From: Thysanoteuthis rhombus
Lineage: Eukaryota; Mollusca; Cephalopoda; Oegopsida; Thysanoteuthidae
DNA length: 64,000 bases
Direction: 5' to 3'
Assembly (NCBI GenBank): GCA_963457665.1
Contig: OY735212.1
Span: 1,046,397 to 1,110,396, forward strand
Notes under the pieces: generated by a model
Seen by the model: only the letters and a program-made list of their open reading frames with translations
What the model was told of the DNA's origin: nothing
The model's database searches: none
Part shown: positions 1 through 11,199 of the stretch, piece by piece
Position numbering within the stretch: the stretch's first letter is position 1
Layout of the letters: each line of letters begins with the position of its first letter
Made by a program: the position numbers and the translations under genes

Positions 1-780
1 CCTTTTTCTTACTTATCTGTTTTTGGTAGAACTTAGTGATATGGTAGTAATCTAAATTTTAGAACAATATATTTCAGCTGTCTTCTGTTGATAAATTTTT
101 CATCACTGCAGCGACTCTTTGGACTCTTCATCGTTGTACTTTCCAATTTAATAATTTTTCCCTGTTACATTCTACGGCCTTCCCTCAAATGTGTGTTATA
201 TCGGTTACTTAGAATTTGCTTGGTAATTTTCCTCCTTTTTTTTGCAGAAAATGCTTCATAATAGTGGCATTGTGTATCTTTTTATATAATACGTCTTTAA
301 CATTTATAAAGAGAGTAACTAATAAATGCTAATTATAGGATGATTTCCCTTATGTATTAAATCATTTAGTTTCCTCTTTTCCAAATCCTAAAAAATCTTG
401 GTTCACGCTGGTTAAATATAAACCGGAAAATACAAAGCAACGTTATGTTTTTGATATGTTCAGGTAGAGTGCAATTGCAGAATTATTTAGAGATTGACGT
501 CATTATTTTGACGGCATGGGTAGTCATTAGTCTACAAATAACAAGTTGTCATTTTGGAGTTTGCTAATCTCAAACCAACTCTTTGGCTGAAACACAACTG
601 TTTAACTTTGGTGGGGCCACGGCTTCGCTCCTCGTCTGAAATTAGTGGATTGGGTGTGTCGTCTTTGGCCAGTTTGGTGAAAGAAACGGCACAGAATTGA
701 TAAAACATGCGAATAAATCAGCGTAGAAGAGTAAAACAAAAAGTATATTCAGGAGGATTCTGACATCATTCCGTAAATTC
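1..780. other. AT-rich intergenic DNA, nothing recognised
   Basis: No coding, RNA or repeat signature was seen. A short stretch near 440-500 faintly resembles 3865-3920, too weak to name a family. Confidence 0.6.
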
Positions 781-799
781 AGAAAGAGTCTGGTGTTTT

Positions 800-898
800 T
801 GTCTGCATTCAGCATTTAAAGAATGTTTATGTCTGTACGTTTTCTGTTTGCTTGTCGCTGTTTATATGTCTATATTCATCCACCAATCTTCCTAAATG

Positions 899-970
<72 letters not shown>

Positions 971-1001
971 TCATATATAAATATATATTTATATTTATAT
1001 A

Positions 1002-1079
<78 letters not shown>

Positions 1080-1254
1080 AGCGTTTGCATGTTTGTATAT
1101 GAATCACATGAGATCGCATACACACATATGTATGAGAGAGAAAGACTATTCCATGTTTCTGACATGTCATGGTTTATATATGTCTATACTTGTACCACAG
1201 TCTTCCTAGATAAATTCTTTCTCTACTTCTCTCCCACTCATGCATACACACTTT

Positions 1255-1292
<38 letters not shown>

Positions 1293-1485
1293 TATAACAT
1301 ACACACTTATGTATTTGAGAGAGAAAGACTACTCCATTTCTTCCGATCTGTCATTGTTTATATCTGTCTCAATTCAAACAACAGTCTTTCAAAATACATT
1401 ATCTCTTTCTCCCTCCTTCTTTCTTACACATACAAACACACGTATACATCTATTTGAGAGAGAAGGTGAGAAAGACTATTTCTTA
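800..1485. repeat. Degenerate tandem repeat, unit roughly 140-185 bp
   Basis: The phrase GAGAGAGAAAGACTA recurs near 1133 and 1317, and in altered form near 1455. Between copies the same order appears: a 'TTTATAT-TGTCTATA' stretch, a 'CAGTCTTCCTAGA' stretch, then CT and CA runs. The unit at 820-895 shares the middle part and is interrupted by the TA tract. Confidence 0.6.
899..1079. repeat. (TA)n-(GT)n compound microsatellite
   Basis: An almost pure TA tract to about 960, an interrupted TA stretch to about 1053, then pure GT to 1079. The open frames here encode only Tyr/Ile or Cys/Val repeats and are not genes. Confidence 0.97.
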
Positions 1486-1489
1486 TAAT

Positions 1490-4400
1490 GATAACATTTA
1501 TTGCTTCCAAGACAGTAGTTGAATCAAAATACTAACTGCTAGTTTCGACTTTGGCAGAAAAACAAAAACTCAATGCAGTACTCAATCTGTATCGCCAGCC
1601 ATTCTCTTTTGACTCTGCAAAATGTACATTTATTATTAGAACAATTACACTGTGCAACTCAATTTCAGTTCCTGGGTATTCAGTGTTATTTTCTAGTGTC
1701 GTATGTGTGAAAAGAAAAGATAAAAGCTGTTCTTCCCGTGAAATATTTATTTTTTCGGCCAGGACAGTGATATTCATATGCAATTGCTTTTCTTCCTTGA
1801 TGTACATTTCTCCCGTTGAAAATAAGCACATTTCAAATTGTCATTGTCCTGGTCGCAAAGTATGGGTTGAAGGGGATAATACTATTCAGACATAATCGAT
1901 TAGAAAATAACACTTTCTACCCAGGAACAAACAAGTCAAAATATATTACACACTGTGATTCATTTTATTCAGTTCTTTTTCATTGTGTTTAACAAAAAGC
2001 AATTTTAAACTATTCTTTTTTCTCACCCTTCTTTTCTACTTACTTCGATAAAAATCAGTCAAGATTTTCAAGTTATTCAAAACTGGCTGCATTTACTGCA
2101 GATGATACACATGTTAATCACTGCGACCCACAAAAGACCTTTTTAATCAATGTTGTTGGCTTTACGCTATTCCTGTTCTTCTATTTATATGTACTTATCT
2201 AACAATCTCTCCGGACTTGGCTTAGCCCGAACTGTTCATCGTAGAACTGAGTCGTTTTTTTAAAACCTATCCCTGAGTTTTTTTATTGGGGGGGGGGGGT
2301 CAACTTTCAATGAAAATTTATGCAAAATTGGTCCCTTACTTTGTGTCCTGTGGCATTAACCCTATAAAAAAATTGTACTTCTTACTGATATCAGCCCTCA
2401 AAAGGCTAGAAAATTAACATATTCATTGATCTTACTCTTTCCTCGTTTTTTTTAAAAATTGATCTCAAGTGACTAACCAGACCTGTTTTTGTTTCAAATC
2501 ATAAATTCATGATTCAAAATACTGGTAGTGGTTTCATCAAGGTAACTCAATTTTTCCACCGTCACTGCCTAATTTACAAGGTGAAACACTGCATATTTGG
2601 AGAATGAAGATTCATAATTTCCTATAGAATTTCCTCTTGTTGCTATCAAAGTGTGATGTCTGATTCGTACTAATAGAAAATCGTTTAGGTATAAGAATGA
2701 AATTAGAGAGTTGATTCCAAATTCAGTATAACGTTTCTAGAGTGGCACCATCTGATAAATCAGGATCTGCATTGGAACTCATGACTAACAAAGGGTCAAG
2801 GAATCCTATTGATAAATTATGCTTGCTATTGAAAACTACGTGAAAGGAAAGGCCTACTGCACTTTTTGGTCATTCCCCGAGGTTATCCGTTGCTCCAGTC
2901 TCGCAACAGTAAGAATGTGCTGCATCACGATACAACCTCCATAAAAGTATTAAAAGAAAAGAGAAAACGTTCTTTGAGATGCAGCTACATCGACGATAAT
3001 ATGATGCATTCAATTTTTTTTATAAAAGAACATGTTTTGTAAAACCGGTTTCCAGTGTATTCTTCTCATGTTACAAACATCTTTCTTACGTTCGAGAAAC
3101 TCGGTTTTAGATCAATTAGACTGATTTTGTTTGTCGTGGTTTAACGTTGTCAGTTTTTTCCTCCAATTCCTTTGTATAAAAGCAAAATGAAAATGTTCGC
3201 GTGATTTGAGAGTTTCACTAAAGACGACAAAGTATCTTTTGATCGTTGTCTTTATGTGAGGATCTCTTGAACAAAGTGCTCGAACCCAACCATGGAAACA
3301 ACGTGACCCCCGGTAGGTACAAGGGTGAGGGAGGTGGCTATCGTAATACATGTATAACTCCGCCCTTCGTCTACCAACAACTCACGAAGAATTGTTTCCT
3401 ACATTTCTTTGTTCTTTTCTTTTCTTTCTTCCTCTCTTGAAGTCTTTCTTGCAGGCTAAGAAGATGTTTTGTGTTGAACAGACTTGTTCAACAATAAAAT
3501 AAAAGACTGAAACACAAAAAAAGGATCGGTTCCAGACAGATGAGACGAGGTCCTTATGTTCAGAGACTTGTCTGCAAGGATCAAGTGAATCCACATTAAG
3601 TTGTTCCCATGTGAAAGGAAAAAAGGGGAAGGGCACCAGCGAAAGAAGACTCACTTTCGAAGTTGTTCATCACACCACAATGCACACAATAGAACGGAAA
3701 CGCCACCAATATCTACTTATATAATACACCCTGATGATGAGCTATATTCTCTACATATAAAAGTTCTCAAGGGAGATAACTATTGAATACCAATCATAGT
3801 GTATTTCCTCTATTTATTGTGGATCTGGGTTCTTTTTGGTTGAGCTCGAACAAGAAAGCGCTTAGCAACATTATGTTTTTGATATTTTTAAAGTACTCAG
3901 ATATTGCATTTTTTAAAGTATTGCCGTGGGCATAGTTAAACTAGTAATGAAAAGAATGTTTGGGGGCCTGGGGGGAGGCGTTTTCAAATAGCTCCCCTCA
4001 CCACCAGCTAGATTTTTTTTTTATTGAATCAGCAAAATTTTTGTTCAAAAGTAAACAACTGCACAGAAAGATATTTATAAGATTTAGACATGATGGAATC
4101 AGATGAGTTCGTGGCAGGAATTCTATTAATTCATTTGAAAAAAAGGTGAGAATTTGCTTGGTTTGTTATGTTAATAACAAAATAAGCATTGTTTTTGCTT
4201 CCTTTTTTTTTCAAGATGTGTCAAAACATCTCAATAAGATGCTTTTCGGTCGTTCAGTCCCAGTTACATTAAACGATCGAAATAGGAAGATAAAAGAAGT
4301 GTGATGCCATTGAAAGTATAACATCATTGGGAAACAATTCTTTCCCTTCGTGCTACAATTACCAAGGATGGTGGACGTATCGTTGAACTTATGGTTCTTG

Positions 4401-4610
4401 TTCTTTCCCGGCATATTAAGGTGTAAAACGTTGCACATAGGACTGTAGTCGGACATAAGAATAACATTTGACGATGTTTCTCATGACAATTCGATGATTT
4501 CAAATATGTCATCTTGAAGTTCACTGACTACTGCAGCTACAGCAAGACTCTATTTGGGAGCGGACAACTAGGAATAACAAAGCTGTGTAAAAAGTGTCGG
4601 AATTCTTGGG
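1490..4610. other. Intergenic DNA without recognisable genes
   Basis: Short open frames at 1532-1895 and 3112-3786 overlap on both strands and match no family I know. Near 3960-4010 there is a C/G-rich stretch with 'GCGTTTTCAAATAGC' that recurs near 18740. Nothing else is supported. Confidence 0.5.
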
Positions 4611-4614
4611 AATT

Positions 4615-4765
4615 AGATTCGAGAGAAAAGCTTTGAAAGGAAGAGAGGAAGGCAGAAAGCAAAGAATGGAAACAGAAAGAAAGAAAGAAAGAAAGAAAGG
4701 AGAAGGACGGAGGGAATAGGGGAAAAAAGAAAGGAAAAAAGAGGAAAGGAAAGATAGAATCATTT
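4615..4765 (+). repeat. Polypurine tract with (GAAA)n core
   Basis: About 150 bp of almost only A and G, with a GAAA repeat at about 4672-4700. The minus-strand frame is Phe/Leu/Ser-rich low complexity, not a protein. Confidence 0.85.
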
Positions 4766-4952
4766 TCCTTGGCTTCTTCTAGTTGTCTATAATCGTTTTT
4801 TTACACGAAACCAGCATGTCAAGTTCAAACCTATTCATTTCATCGTTGGAAAGTCCTTGAGAAACAAATTCGATTCACAGTTTTCACTTTTGTTTATTTG
4901 TATTTCTTGTTTTGTCACAACAGCAGATTGCAGAATACTATTTTTCAAGAGG

Positions 4953-5035
4953 AGCTAAATTAGCCATTTCTCAGCTAGATCAAGCTGACTTTTCCCCAAT
5001 TTAGCTAATAAAAATCTACGATAGCCTATCAAATC
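4953..5035 (+). repeat. Dispersed repeat family D, copy 1
   Basis: Contains TTAGCCATTTCTCAGCTAGAT followed by AATTTAGCTAATAAAAATCTAC. The same succession is at 11104-11195 (plus) and, reverse-complemented, at about 6255-6365. A smaller related piece lies at 5175-5230. Confidence 0.6.
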
Positions 5036-5396
5036 TGGTAAATCTAATAAAAATGAACATTCCATTTTCATCAATAATTAGTTCACGAGTTAAAGTACCT
5101 GGTTATTTTATTTGAGAAGTGGATATTAAATGAGTAGGTATATAAGATTCAAAATAGATGAAGTTTTACCGAATATTAGCCAATTTTAGCCATTTTCAAA
5201 GACGCTTGCGGCTATTAATAACTAAGCCTACTTGGTAGCTCTGATTCAAAGTTACTTTTGCTTGTTTATTATGTTTCTGCTATGCTACCGTGGTTGATCG
5301 CAAAATCCTTTTTCTTTTATTCTTATTAATAAATGTTGCCTAGGAGAGTTTCACTCAAATTAGATAACATCGATAGAATAAACAATTGAAGAAAAT

Positions 5397-5467
5397 GGGG
5401 CTGCTGCAGGAATCGAACCAGCAACTGATAGTGTAACGATGCTTTTACCATTGAGCTAAACAGCACC
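5397..5467 (-). ncRNA. tRNA-like segment of family T, copy 1
   Basis: Read on the minus strand it has an A-box-like TTTAGCTCAATGGTAAAAGC and a B-box-like GGTTCGATTCC, with GCAGCAGCC at the 3' side. The middle is shortened relative to copies 2 and 3. It is probably part of a mobile element rather than a working tRNA. Confidence 0.6.
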
Positions 5468-5528
5468 AGTAGCTTATGATTTGAATGAATTGATCTCCCG
5501 TGATACCACTCAAATTAAACCAACCCAC

Positions 5529-5609
5529 AGCTGTTTAGCTCAATGGTTAGAGCTTCGCTACTTTGAAACGGCTACCCTATCGGTGGTAGGTTCGTTTCCT
5601 GCAGCAGCC
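5529..5609 (+). ncRNA. tRNA-like segment of family T, copy 2
   Basis: Box A-like TTAGCTCAATGGTTAGAGC and a T-arm region GGTAGG-TTCGTTT-CCTGC are followed by AGCAGCC. The D stem GCTC/GAGC is intact. The anticodon-loop equivalent is ACTTTGA. The spacer before the T arm is longer than in a normal class I tRNA. Confidence 0.6.
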
Positions 5610-5803
5610 TCATTCTCTTCAATTGTTTATCCTGTTTACGTTGTCCATTTGAGTGATAGATTAACCGTGTAACTCATTCTGTCGGACCAAATATGTCCAT
5701 TTCTTAAATACATACTGTCGCGTTGAAATAAACAAAAAAGGCTAAGAATAATCGAGATGAGAATTTTGGTTTAAAGCAGTTATTTAGCCTTTGCATTACC
5801 GGT

Positions 5804-5885
5804 GGCTGTTTAGCTCAATGTAGAGAACATCGCTACGTTGGAGTGGTTACTCTATCGGTGGCAGGTTCGACTCCTACAGTAGCCC
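5804..5885 (+). ncRNA. tRNA-like segment of family T, copy 3
   Basis: A 7-bp acceptor-like stem pairs GGCTGTT with AGTAGCC (including G-U pairs). It is followed by TA, a D-arm remnant, an anticodon-arm equivalent and a T-arm region GCAGG-TTCGACT-CCTAC. Position 33 of the loop would be C, not U, and the variable region is enlarged. Both argue against a functional tRNA and for a mobile derivative. Confidence 0.6.
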
Positions 5886-6254
5886 CATTTCTTCAATCGT
5901 TTATTCAATTTATATGGTCTAATTTGTGTGATATATTAAACGTTTAATGACAGGAGATCATTTCTAGTTCAGTTTGTTATCTATAGCTAAATCTGTTAAT
6001 AGAATGGCTGAAATCAGATAATTCTTTTCAATTTCCAGGTAAGTTTCTGACTGAAAATGTTATATATAGTCATTTAATCAAACAAATAAAGAACTTTGAG
6101 AGATTTTGTGTGGTCCTTGACGTGAGGATCGATTTACACTAAAATTAAATATAAACCTTAAGGCTTTGATCAATACCTAAGCTCCGCCTGTATAAAAATT
6201 GTACATCTTTTTTTATTAAACACGCATTTTTAAAAATGGGTTGAATTTCGGCTA

Positions 6255-6365
6255 TTGTAGATTTTCATCAGCTAAACTGTGATAAAGATCAGCCACTTCT
6301 ACCCGGAAAAATGGAGAATTTAGCCACTGGAATATAAATATCAAATGGCTAAATATGCCGTGCTG
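6255..6365 (-). repeat. Dispersed repeat family D, copy 2 (inverted)
   Basis: Reverse complement of the GCTAAATTAGCCATT...AATTTAGC arrangement seen at 4953-5035. The two inverted copies bracket the tRNA-like cluster. Confidence 0.45.
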
Positions 6366-6654
6366 ATGGAGTTATAAACATTTCTGTCAATGTATGTGTG
6401 TGTTACTAGAGAATCCCTCTACTAATATGACCTGGTTGGCCTAGCTTTCTGAAAAGCTCACTTGGAGTTAAACAAACCCAGAGTGCTTTTAGGGTGAGCT
6501 GGGTGGGACAATCAGTGTGACCCCTGACTGGCACAAAGGTGACAGCCTCTGACAAATGGAGACAAACATTTAAGAAACTTCCTTCGGGGAACGGAGTCTT
6601 TTTGTGAGATCTTTGCATCCACAATCCCTAATGGGGAACGGTAAAATCAATCGT

Positions 6655-7285
6655 AGATTACAGGGTCTTTCAGGAAATAGGCAACTCTAAGGTTAAGAGG
6701 GTAGAATGTAGAGGGTGTTTCATAAAGCAATACCCTAAGGATAAGAGGGTAGAATTTAAAGGGTATTTCGTGAAAGACGCTTCAATACGGATGAGAGGGT
6801 AGAAGTAATGAGGTGTTCCATAAAGGACATTACGCTATGGACAAGACGGTAGAATTTATAGGTAGTTTCATTTAGGACTCTACCCTAAGGATAAGAGGGT
6901 AGAATGTACAGGGCGTTTCATGAAAGACTCTACCCAAAGGATAAGAGGGTAGAATGTACAGGGCGTTTCATGAAGGACTTTACCCTAAGGATAAGAGGGT
7001 AGAATGTATAGGGCGTTTCATGAAAGACTCAACCCTAAGGATAAAAGGGTAGAATGTACAGGGCGTTTCATGAAGGAATCTACCCTTACGATAAAAGGAT
7101 GCAATTTACAGAGTGTTTCATAAAGGACGTAACTTGAAGTACTAAAGGGTTGAAATAACAGGGTATTTCTTAAAGGACACAATTCTATAAGGAATCGCTG
7201 GTAGGAATTACATGCTACTTCATGAAGAACGCAAGCCTATAAGAATAAGCAGGTTGAATTCACAGAGGCGTTATATGAAAAACAC
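6655..7285 (+). repeat. 50-bp minisatellite with a hairpin in each unit, about 12 copies
   Basis: The motif AGGGTAGAAT recurs about every 50 bp from 6698 to 7250. The five central units (about 6880-7080) are nearly identical; units on both sides grow steadily more divergent. In the central units TCTACCCT and AGGGTAGA flank a short AAGGATAAG loop, an 8-bp perfect stem. There is no long open frame. Confidence 0.93.
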
Positions 7286-7508
7286 GTTGTACTACAAATA
7301 TATTTCCTTATCAGACCTCAAAAATAAAATTAGTGACAAAGATTCAGTTTTGGAGAAGTTCTTAAAAGGAGCGTGACAGTGGTAGATGTTTTGGGATGGA
7401 GTATGCATGTGATTACTGCAAAATCATCAGCTGAAAACATTTACAGTTACAATGTAATGGACAATAGACATATCTTTATCTACTCTTCTAAAAATCTAGT
7501 GTACTTAA

Positions 7509-7509
<1 letters not shown>

Positions 7510-7539
<30 letters not shown>

Positions 7540-7579
7540 TGTATGCGTGTATGCATGTATGTATGTATGTATGTATGTA
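7510..7579. repeat. (TATG)n microsatellite
   Basis: About 70 bp of the tetranucleotide, with a TATGCGTG interruption near 7542. Confidence 0.95.
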
Positions 7580-8034
7580 ATTTACAACTCGCGAGTTACG
7601 CATCCAGGACAAAAATTAACCTATAATCGAATTATCTCAATGCATGCATTAAATTAAATCATTGAATTTTTCGTGTTTTTCTTCATTGCCTGAAAATTAC
7701 CCGACTAACAGCTTCTTTGAGTAGTAATCAATGTTTCGAAAAGTAGACCAATTGGTTGTCCCAAGGGTTTGAGATTGGGACCATATCCAACAAGTATCCG
7801 GCCAACGGCAACCCTCCCTTCTGTAGGAGCTTGCTGAAAAACGACCGATAGACAAAATTTGCAGTTATTCGTTACTTTTGTAACAAAATATCTAGAGTCA
7901 AACGATAATCATCTGTTAATCTTTCGGCCGCGATGTTTGGTGCAGTAAATTCAGATTTCTCTGCAATGATGACGACAAAAATAGTCTCTAATGGAAAAGT
8001 AAATATTTGGTTGACTGACATGAAGAGAAAGAGG

Positions 8035-8205
8035 TAGGACGGGGATTGAGGAAGAGGGGAGGGAGGAAGGAAGGGTGGAAAGGGAGACAGCAATGCAAGA
8101 AATAAATGGAGGGAAGGAGGAACGGAGGAAGGAAGAAAGGAAGAAATGGGAGTAGAAACGAATGAAAGAAGGAAGGTGAGGAAGCTAGGAAGAAAGTAAG
8201 GATAT
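8035..8205 (+). repeat. Purine-rich GGAA/GGGA tract
   Basis: About 170 bp dominated by GGAAG, GGAGG and GAAAG words. It abuts the 3' truncation point of the minus-strand LINE that begins at about 8215. Confidence 0.85.
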
Positions 8206-8214
8206 TTCTTTCTC

Positions 8215-9600
8215 TCTAATCTACTGTGCTATCTTGTGAGCTCTCCATATAATGTTTAACATGATTCTCTCCTGTGCACGTTGCTTGGTTCCCTATTTTG
8301 AGTCGAATTTTTTAAATTAGTTTATATGTTTCAGCTCCATGGTTGACTATCGTGAGGATGCAGTGGTTATAGAACCTTCGTTTTTGGACTAATGCGATTT
8401 TTTTTTTCGTTCCTGAAAGTTTAGAAAGCTTGCCAACCCGAAGTTATACTTCGTTTAATTTCTTCTTATTTTGGGAATTCCATGGGGATTTGTTGTCATC
8501 GATTGATGTAATGGTCAACCCTTTTCAGCTCTGCTTTTTCAATTTTTATCGTTATATCTTTGTCCTATACATGTTTGTTATATATGACATTTATTTTACT
8601 GAAGTTCATGTGATGACCAACTTTCTTGCTTTCCTAATTCAGTTCATCTAAAATCGTTTGAAGGTCGTGAAGGTTCTCAACAAAGAAGACGATTTCACCA
8701 GCCATTCTGGAGTTACAGCATATATTCTGATTCCTTAATTTTCCCAGTTTACGTTTTAGGAGATCATCTCGAGGCAGGCAGTGAAAGGTTTGGGTGAGCA
8801 AGTGACACCTTGTCTTGCCCCACTGTTGATCTGGATGGGCTCAGAATCTTTATGTAGCTTTGTAAAGGAACTTGTGTTCCGGTAGATATGTTGCAACACT
8901 CCGAAATATACGGGATTTACGCCTTAGCCATTTCCGCAGAGTCGAAGGTCTTCTTGAAGTCAACAAATGCTACGGCTAATGGCATTCTATATTCTGTTAC
9001 TTTCTCTGGGCTGATAAAACCGACAAAGAGGTTTAATGGTCGAGTAATTTCTTCTAAAGACAGCCTGTTTTTGGTATTCATCTAGCGTTTTTGTGATATG
9101 GTTTGTGATCACTTCGGTAAAATGTTTGTAGTTGTTATTCAGTAGACTTATTGGCCTATGGTTTTCTTTTATCTTATAACAGCATTATGATTGCAGTGTT
9201 TCAATCCTGTGGGACTTTACTCTATTTGAAACATCAGTTGAATATATGGACTACTCTCTTAGTAATGGTTTTACCAGCTTTTTGAGTAGGGCACATGGTG
9301 ATGTTGTCTAGTCTAGGAGATTTTCCCCTTTTTGTTTGTTGGATGGCTTGCTTCACCTCCCAACTGAGTTACTTTCGGGAACTCTTCGAACTGGTCTCTC
9401 ATGATTCGTATATATTCTTCATTACTCTATTTCTGTTGTTTGGAGGTTTATGATCTTTTTGCAGATTTCTTAGTTGTATTCGACAATTTGGTTTCTATCT
9501 GTTGTTGGGTCTCTCTTTTCTTCTGGGTGTTTTTGTGTTGTTCGATTGATTTAATTTTTTTTCTATCATTGTTGTTGGTGGCTGGAGATTTTTGTATTTT
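8215..9600 (-). mobile_element. RTE-type LINE, reverse transcriptase part, decayed
   Basis: Read on the minus strand, segments of a non-LTR reverse transcriptase appear in order across several frames and stops: a KAGKTITKRVVHIFN-like N-terminal stretch (about 9290-9220), PQDxNTAIIM (about 9200), GARQGVTCSPKPFTA (about 8830-8790, the RT 'RQG..SP' box) and MAGEIVFFVENLHDLQ (about 8704-8655), where relatives have FADDIVFF. The two catalytic aspartates are lost, so it is dead. Further down it aligns at DNA level with the copy at 56518-57320. It is truncated at about 8215 against a purine tract. Confidence 0.8.
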
Positions 9601-9649
9601 CCAATGATATTCTTTTTTTTCCTAATAATTTACTGATGATTTGTTTGTT

Positions 9650-10200
9650 TTATTGCATAAAATTATTTCAATAAAAAGTTTTAATTTTGTCCAAAGCGGG
9701 AACAAATGGGGACTATCATTCGCTGTGGATGTTTGTTGTTGTTGTGGTTGTTGTCTTCGTCATTTAGTCATAACTTTGTTATTCCTTACTATATTTCAAT
9801 GAAATTTCGTATGTAGGCTCTTGGAGAGATCCTATCAAGGGGAAAGTGAGTTATGTTTGGTGCTATTGTTTGATTAAATTTTATTATTTTTCGCAGCGAT
9901 CTCACGGGCAAATATCAACTTATTTGTATAATCAACAGGCAGTGGGTTCTATTTCCAAATTAATATGTGTATTCATAACCCCCCACTCCGCAAAAAACAT
10001 TAGAAAATGGCAATGAACAAGAATGCCAGAGAACTGCCAATGATCTTATAACATAGATTTCCAAAGATCATATATGAAATAGCGCCCCCCCCCCCGATAA
10101 GATGGCATGGCGATTTAGACAAGTCCAGGAGATATACGCTCTGCGATGCTCAGGTTTAAAGGGTTAGGCGAATCTTTGGGAAGTTTTATTTTGGATGGAC
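9650..10200. other. Intergenic DNA
   Basis: A GTTGTTGTT stretch at about 9728 and poly-C at about 10084 are the only notable items. The sequence before the GAT run at 10209 may be another LINE 3' end but I could not support it. Confidence 0.4.
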
Positions 10201-10208
10201 GCAAAAAG

Positions 10209-10232
10209 GATGATGATGATGATGATGATGAT
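10209..10232 (+). repeat. (GAT)8 microsatellite
   Basis: Eight perfect GAT units, as found at the 3' ends of RTE copies elsewhere in this window. Confidence 0.95.
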
Positions 10233-10484
10233 CAGTATACTACTCTCTGAAGCGAGTTCGAACCTCAGTCGAGACCCTATACATGACTTTATTATCAGAG
10301 TTGCTGTTGGAGTTCTGTTCAAAGCCCCAATTTCCAAGGTTGATTTTCATAGAGGGGGGGGGGCGATTCAAATTCATGATAATTGAACTGTATGGTCTTC
10401 ATACCTACTGTAAATATCTCTCTGTATCCGTCTATTCATATCTATGGTTTTAAAGTCTCAACCTCTCTCTATCTCTCTTTCTGG

Positions 10485-10720
10485 ATTGCAGAGTCGCCAA
10501 ACGGATAATGACCCAACGAATGGAGTACAATCCCTGACAGGGAGAGTTTGTGTTCACTTCGAATCAATGCCCTTCGAAAAGGCATTGTTCCAACTCTACT
10601 ACAGCTATGAGTAAAATAGTGCCTGGGTGAAATGAATCGCCACTTCAGGTGCTTGTCACTCCAACTCTAACACATATATTGTAAACTGGCTGAGTAAGTA
10701 GTAACATGATATGTGGAGCT
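10485..10720 (+). mobile_element. tRNA-derived SINE (family S), copy 1
   Basis: The body TTTGTGTTCACTTCGAAT, then CTGGGTGAAATGA and TTCAGGTGCTTGT, matches 34790-34890 in the same order. The tRNA-like head is poorly preserved here. Confidence 0.6.
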
Positions 10721-11103
10721 CAAATAGCCGTAGCCAGCGCAAGGGCACTGCTATTTTTTTTCTCTGTCTGTATTTTATTGCAACTTGAGATATTTTGCAT
10801 ACCTCAGTTGCTCCTTCGAGTTGAGTATTAAAAAAAAAACTCCTCCCCCATCAAGATGTCGGGTGAAAGTCACCGAATTCTTATCTAAGGGACCGTGAGA
10901 AGAACTCCCATCGTTTCTTCTCTTTTCTTCCCTGTCATTTGTGTGTTTTCATCCCCCTAAGACCCAGCTTTTTTCTCTCTCCCAGGCCTCGCCCATCTTT
11001 TTGTTTCATTTCTTTGTTTTCATTTCACGAGAATCTTTCACACTCAACCGACGCGCCATGTTGTTATTTTGATTTCCTGTCTTTCTCTCTTTCTTTCTTC
11101 TAT

Positions 11104-11195
11104 CCTGGCCAAATTAGCCATTTTACGGCTAGATTTAGCTAATTTTCTCCTCGATTTAGCGGAGAAGGATCTTCATTAGGCGAAAATCAGGCCAT
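11104..11195 (+). repeat. Dispersed repeat family D, copy 3
   Basis: Contains AAATTAGCCATTTTACGGCT, TTTAGCTAATTTTCTCC and GATTTAGCGGA, matching 4953-5035. Confidence 0.6.
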
Positions 11196-11199
11196 CAAA

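Larger units (their letters stand above)
5335..5975. mobile_element. Inverted tRNA-like element cluster (family T), locus 1
   Basis: Three tRNA-like segments lie here: one minus (5397-5467) and two plus (5529-5609, 5804-5885). Each is followed on its own 3' side by the same tail, CCCATTTTCTTCAATTG then TTTATTC-ATTTA. The 5690-5800 sequence before the third copy matches 42770-42903 before the plus copy at the second locus. The outer right end has the complement of the motif GATCTCC, also near the outer ends at 42545 and 43075. This suggests an inverted-repeat DNA element or inverted SINE insertions carrying pol III-like boxes. No protein is encoded. Confidence 0.65.

Noticed and set aside
823..1170. 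Open frames of Tyr/Ile, Cys/Val and Thr/His repeats on both strands, and similar ones at all TA/GT/CT tracts
   Set aside because: They are translations of microsatellites in several frames at once.
1532..1895. Overlapping ~100-codon open frames on both strands
   Set aside because: No family features, no codon or context support, and neither strand looks better than the other.
6400..6650. GC-richer stretch with a 72-codon minus frame (HTDCPTQLTLKAL...)
   Set aside because: Looked like a possible old exon or element, but no motif or second copy was found.
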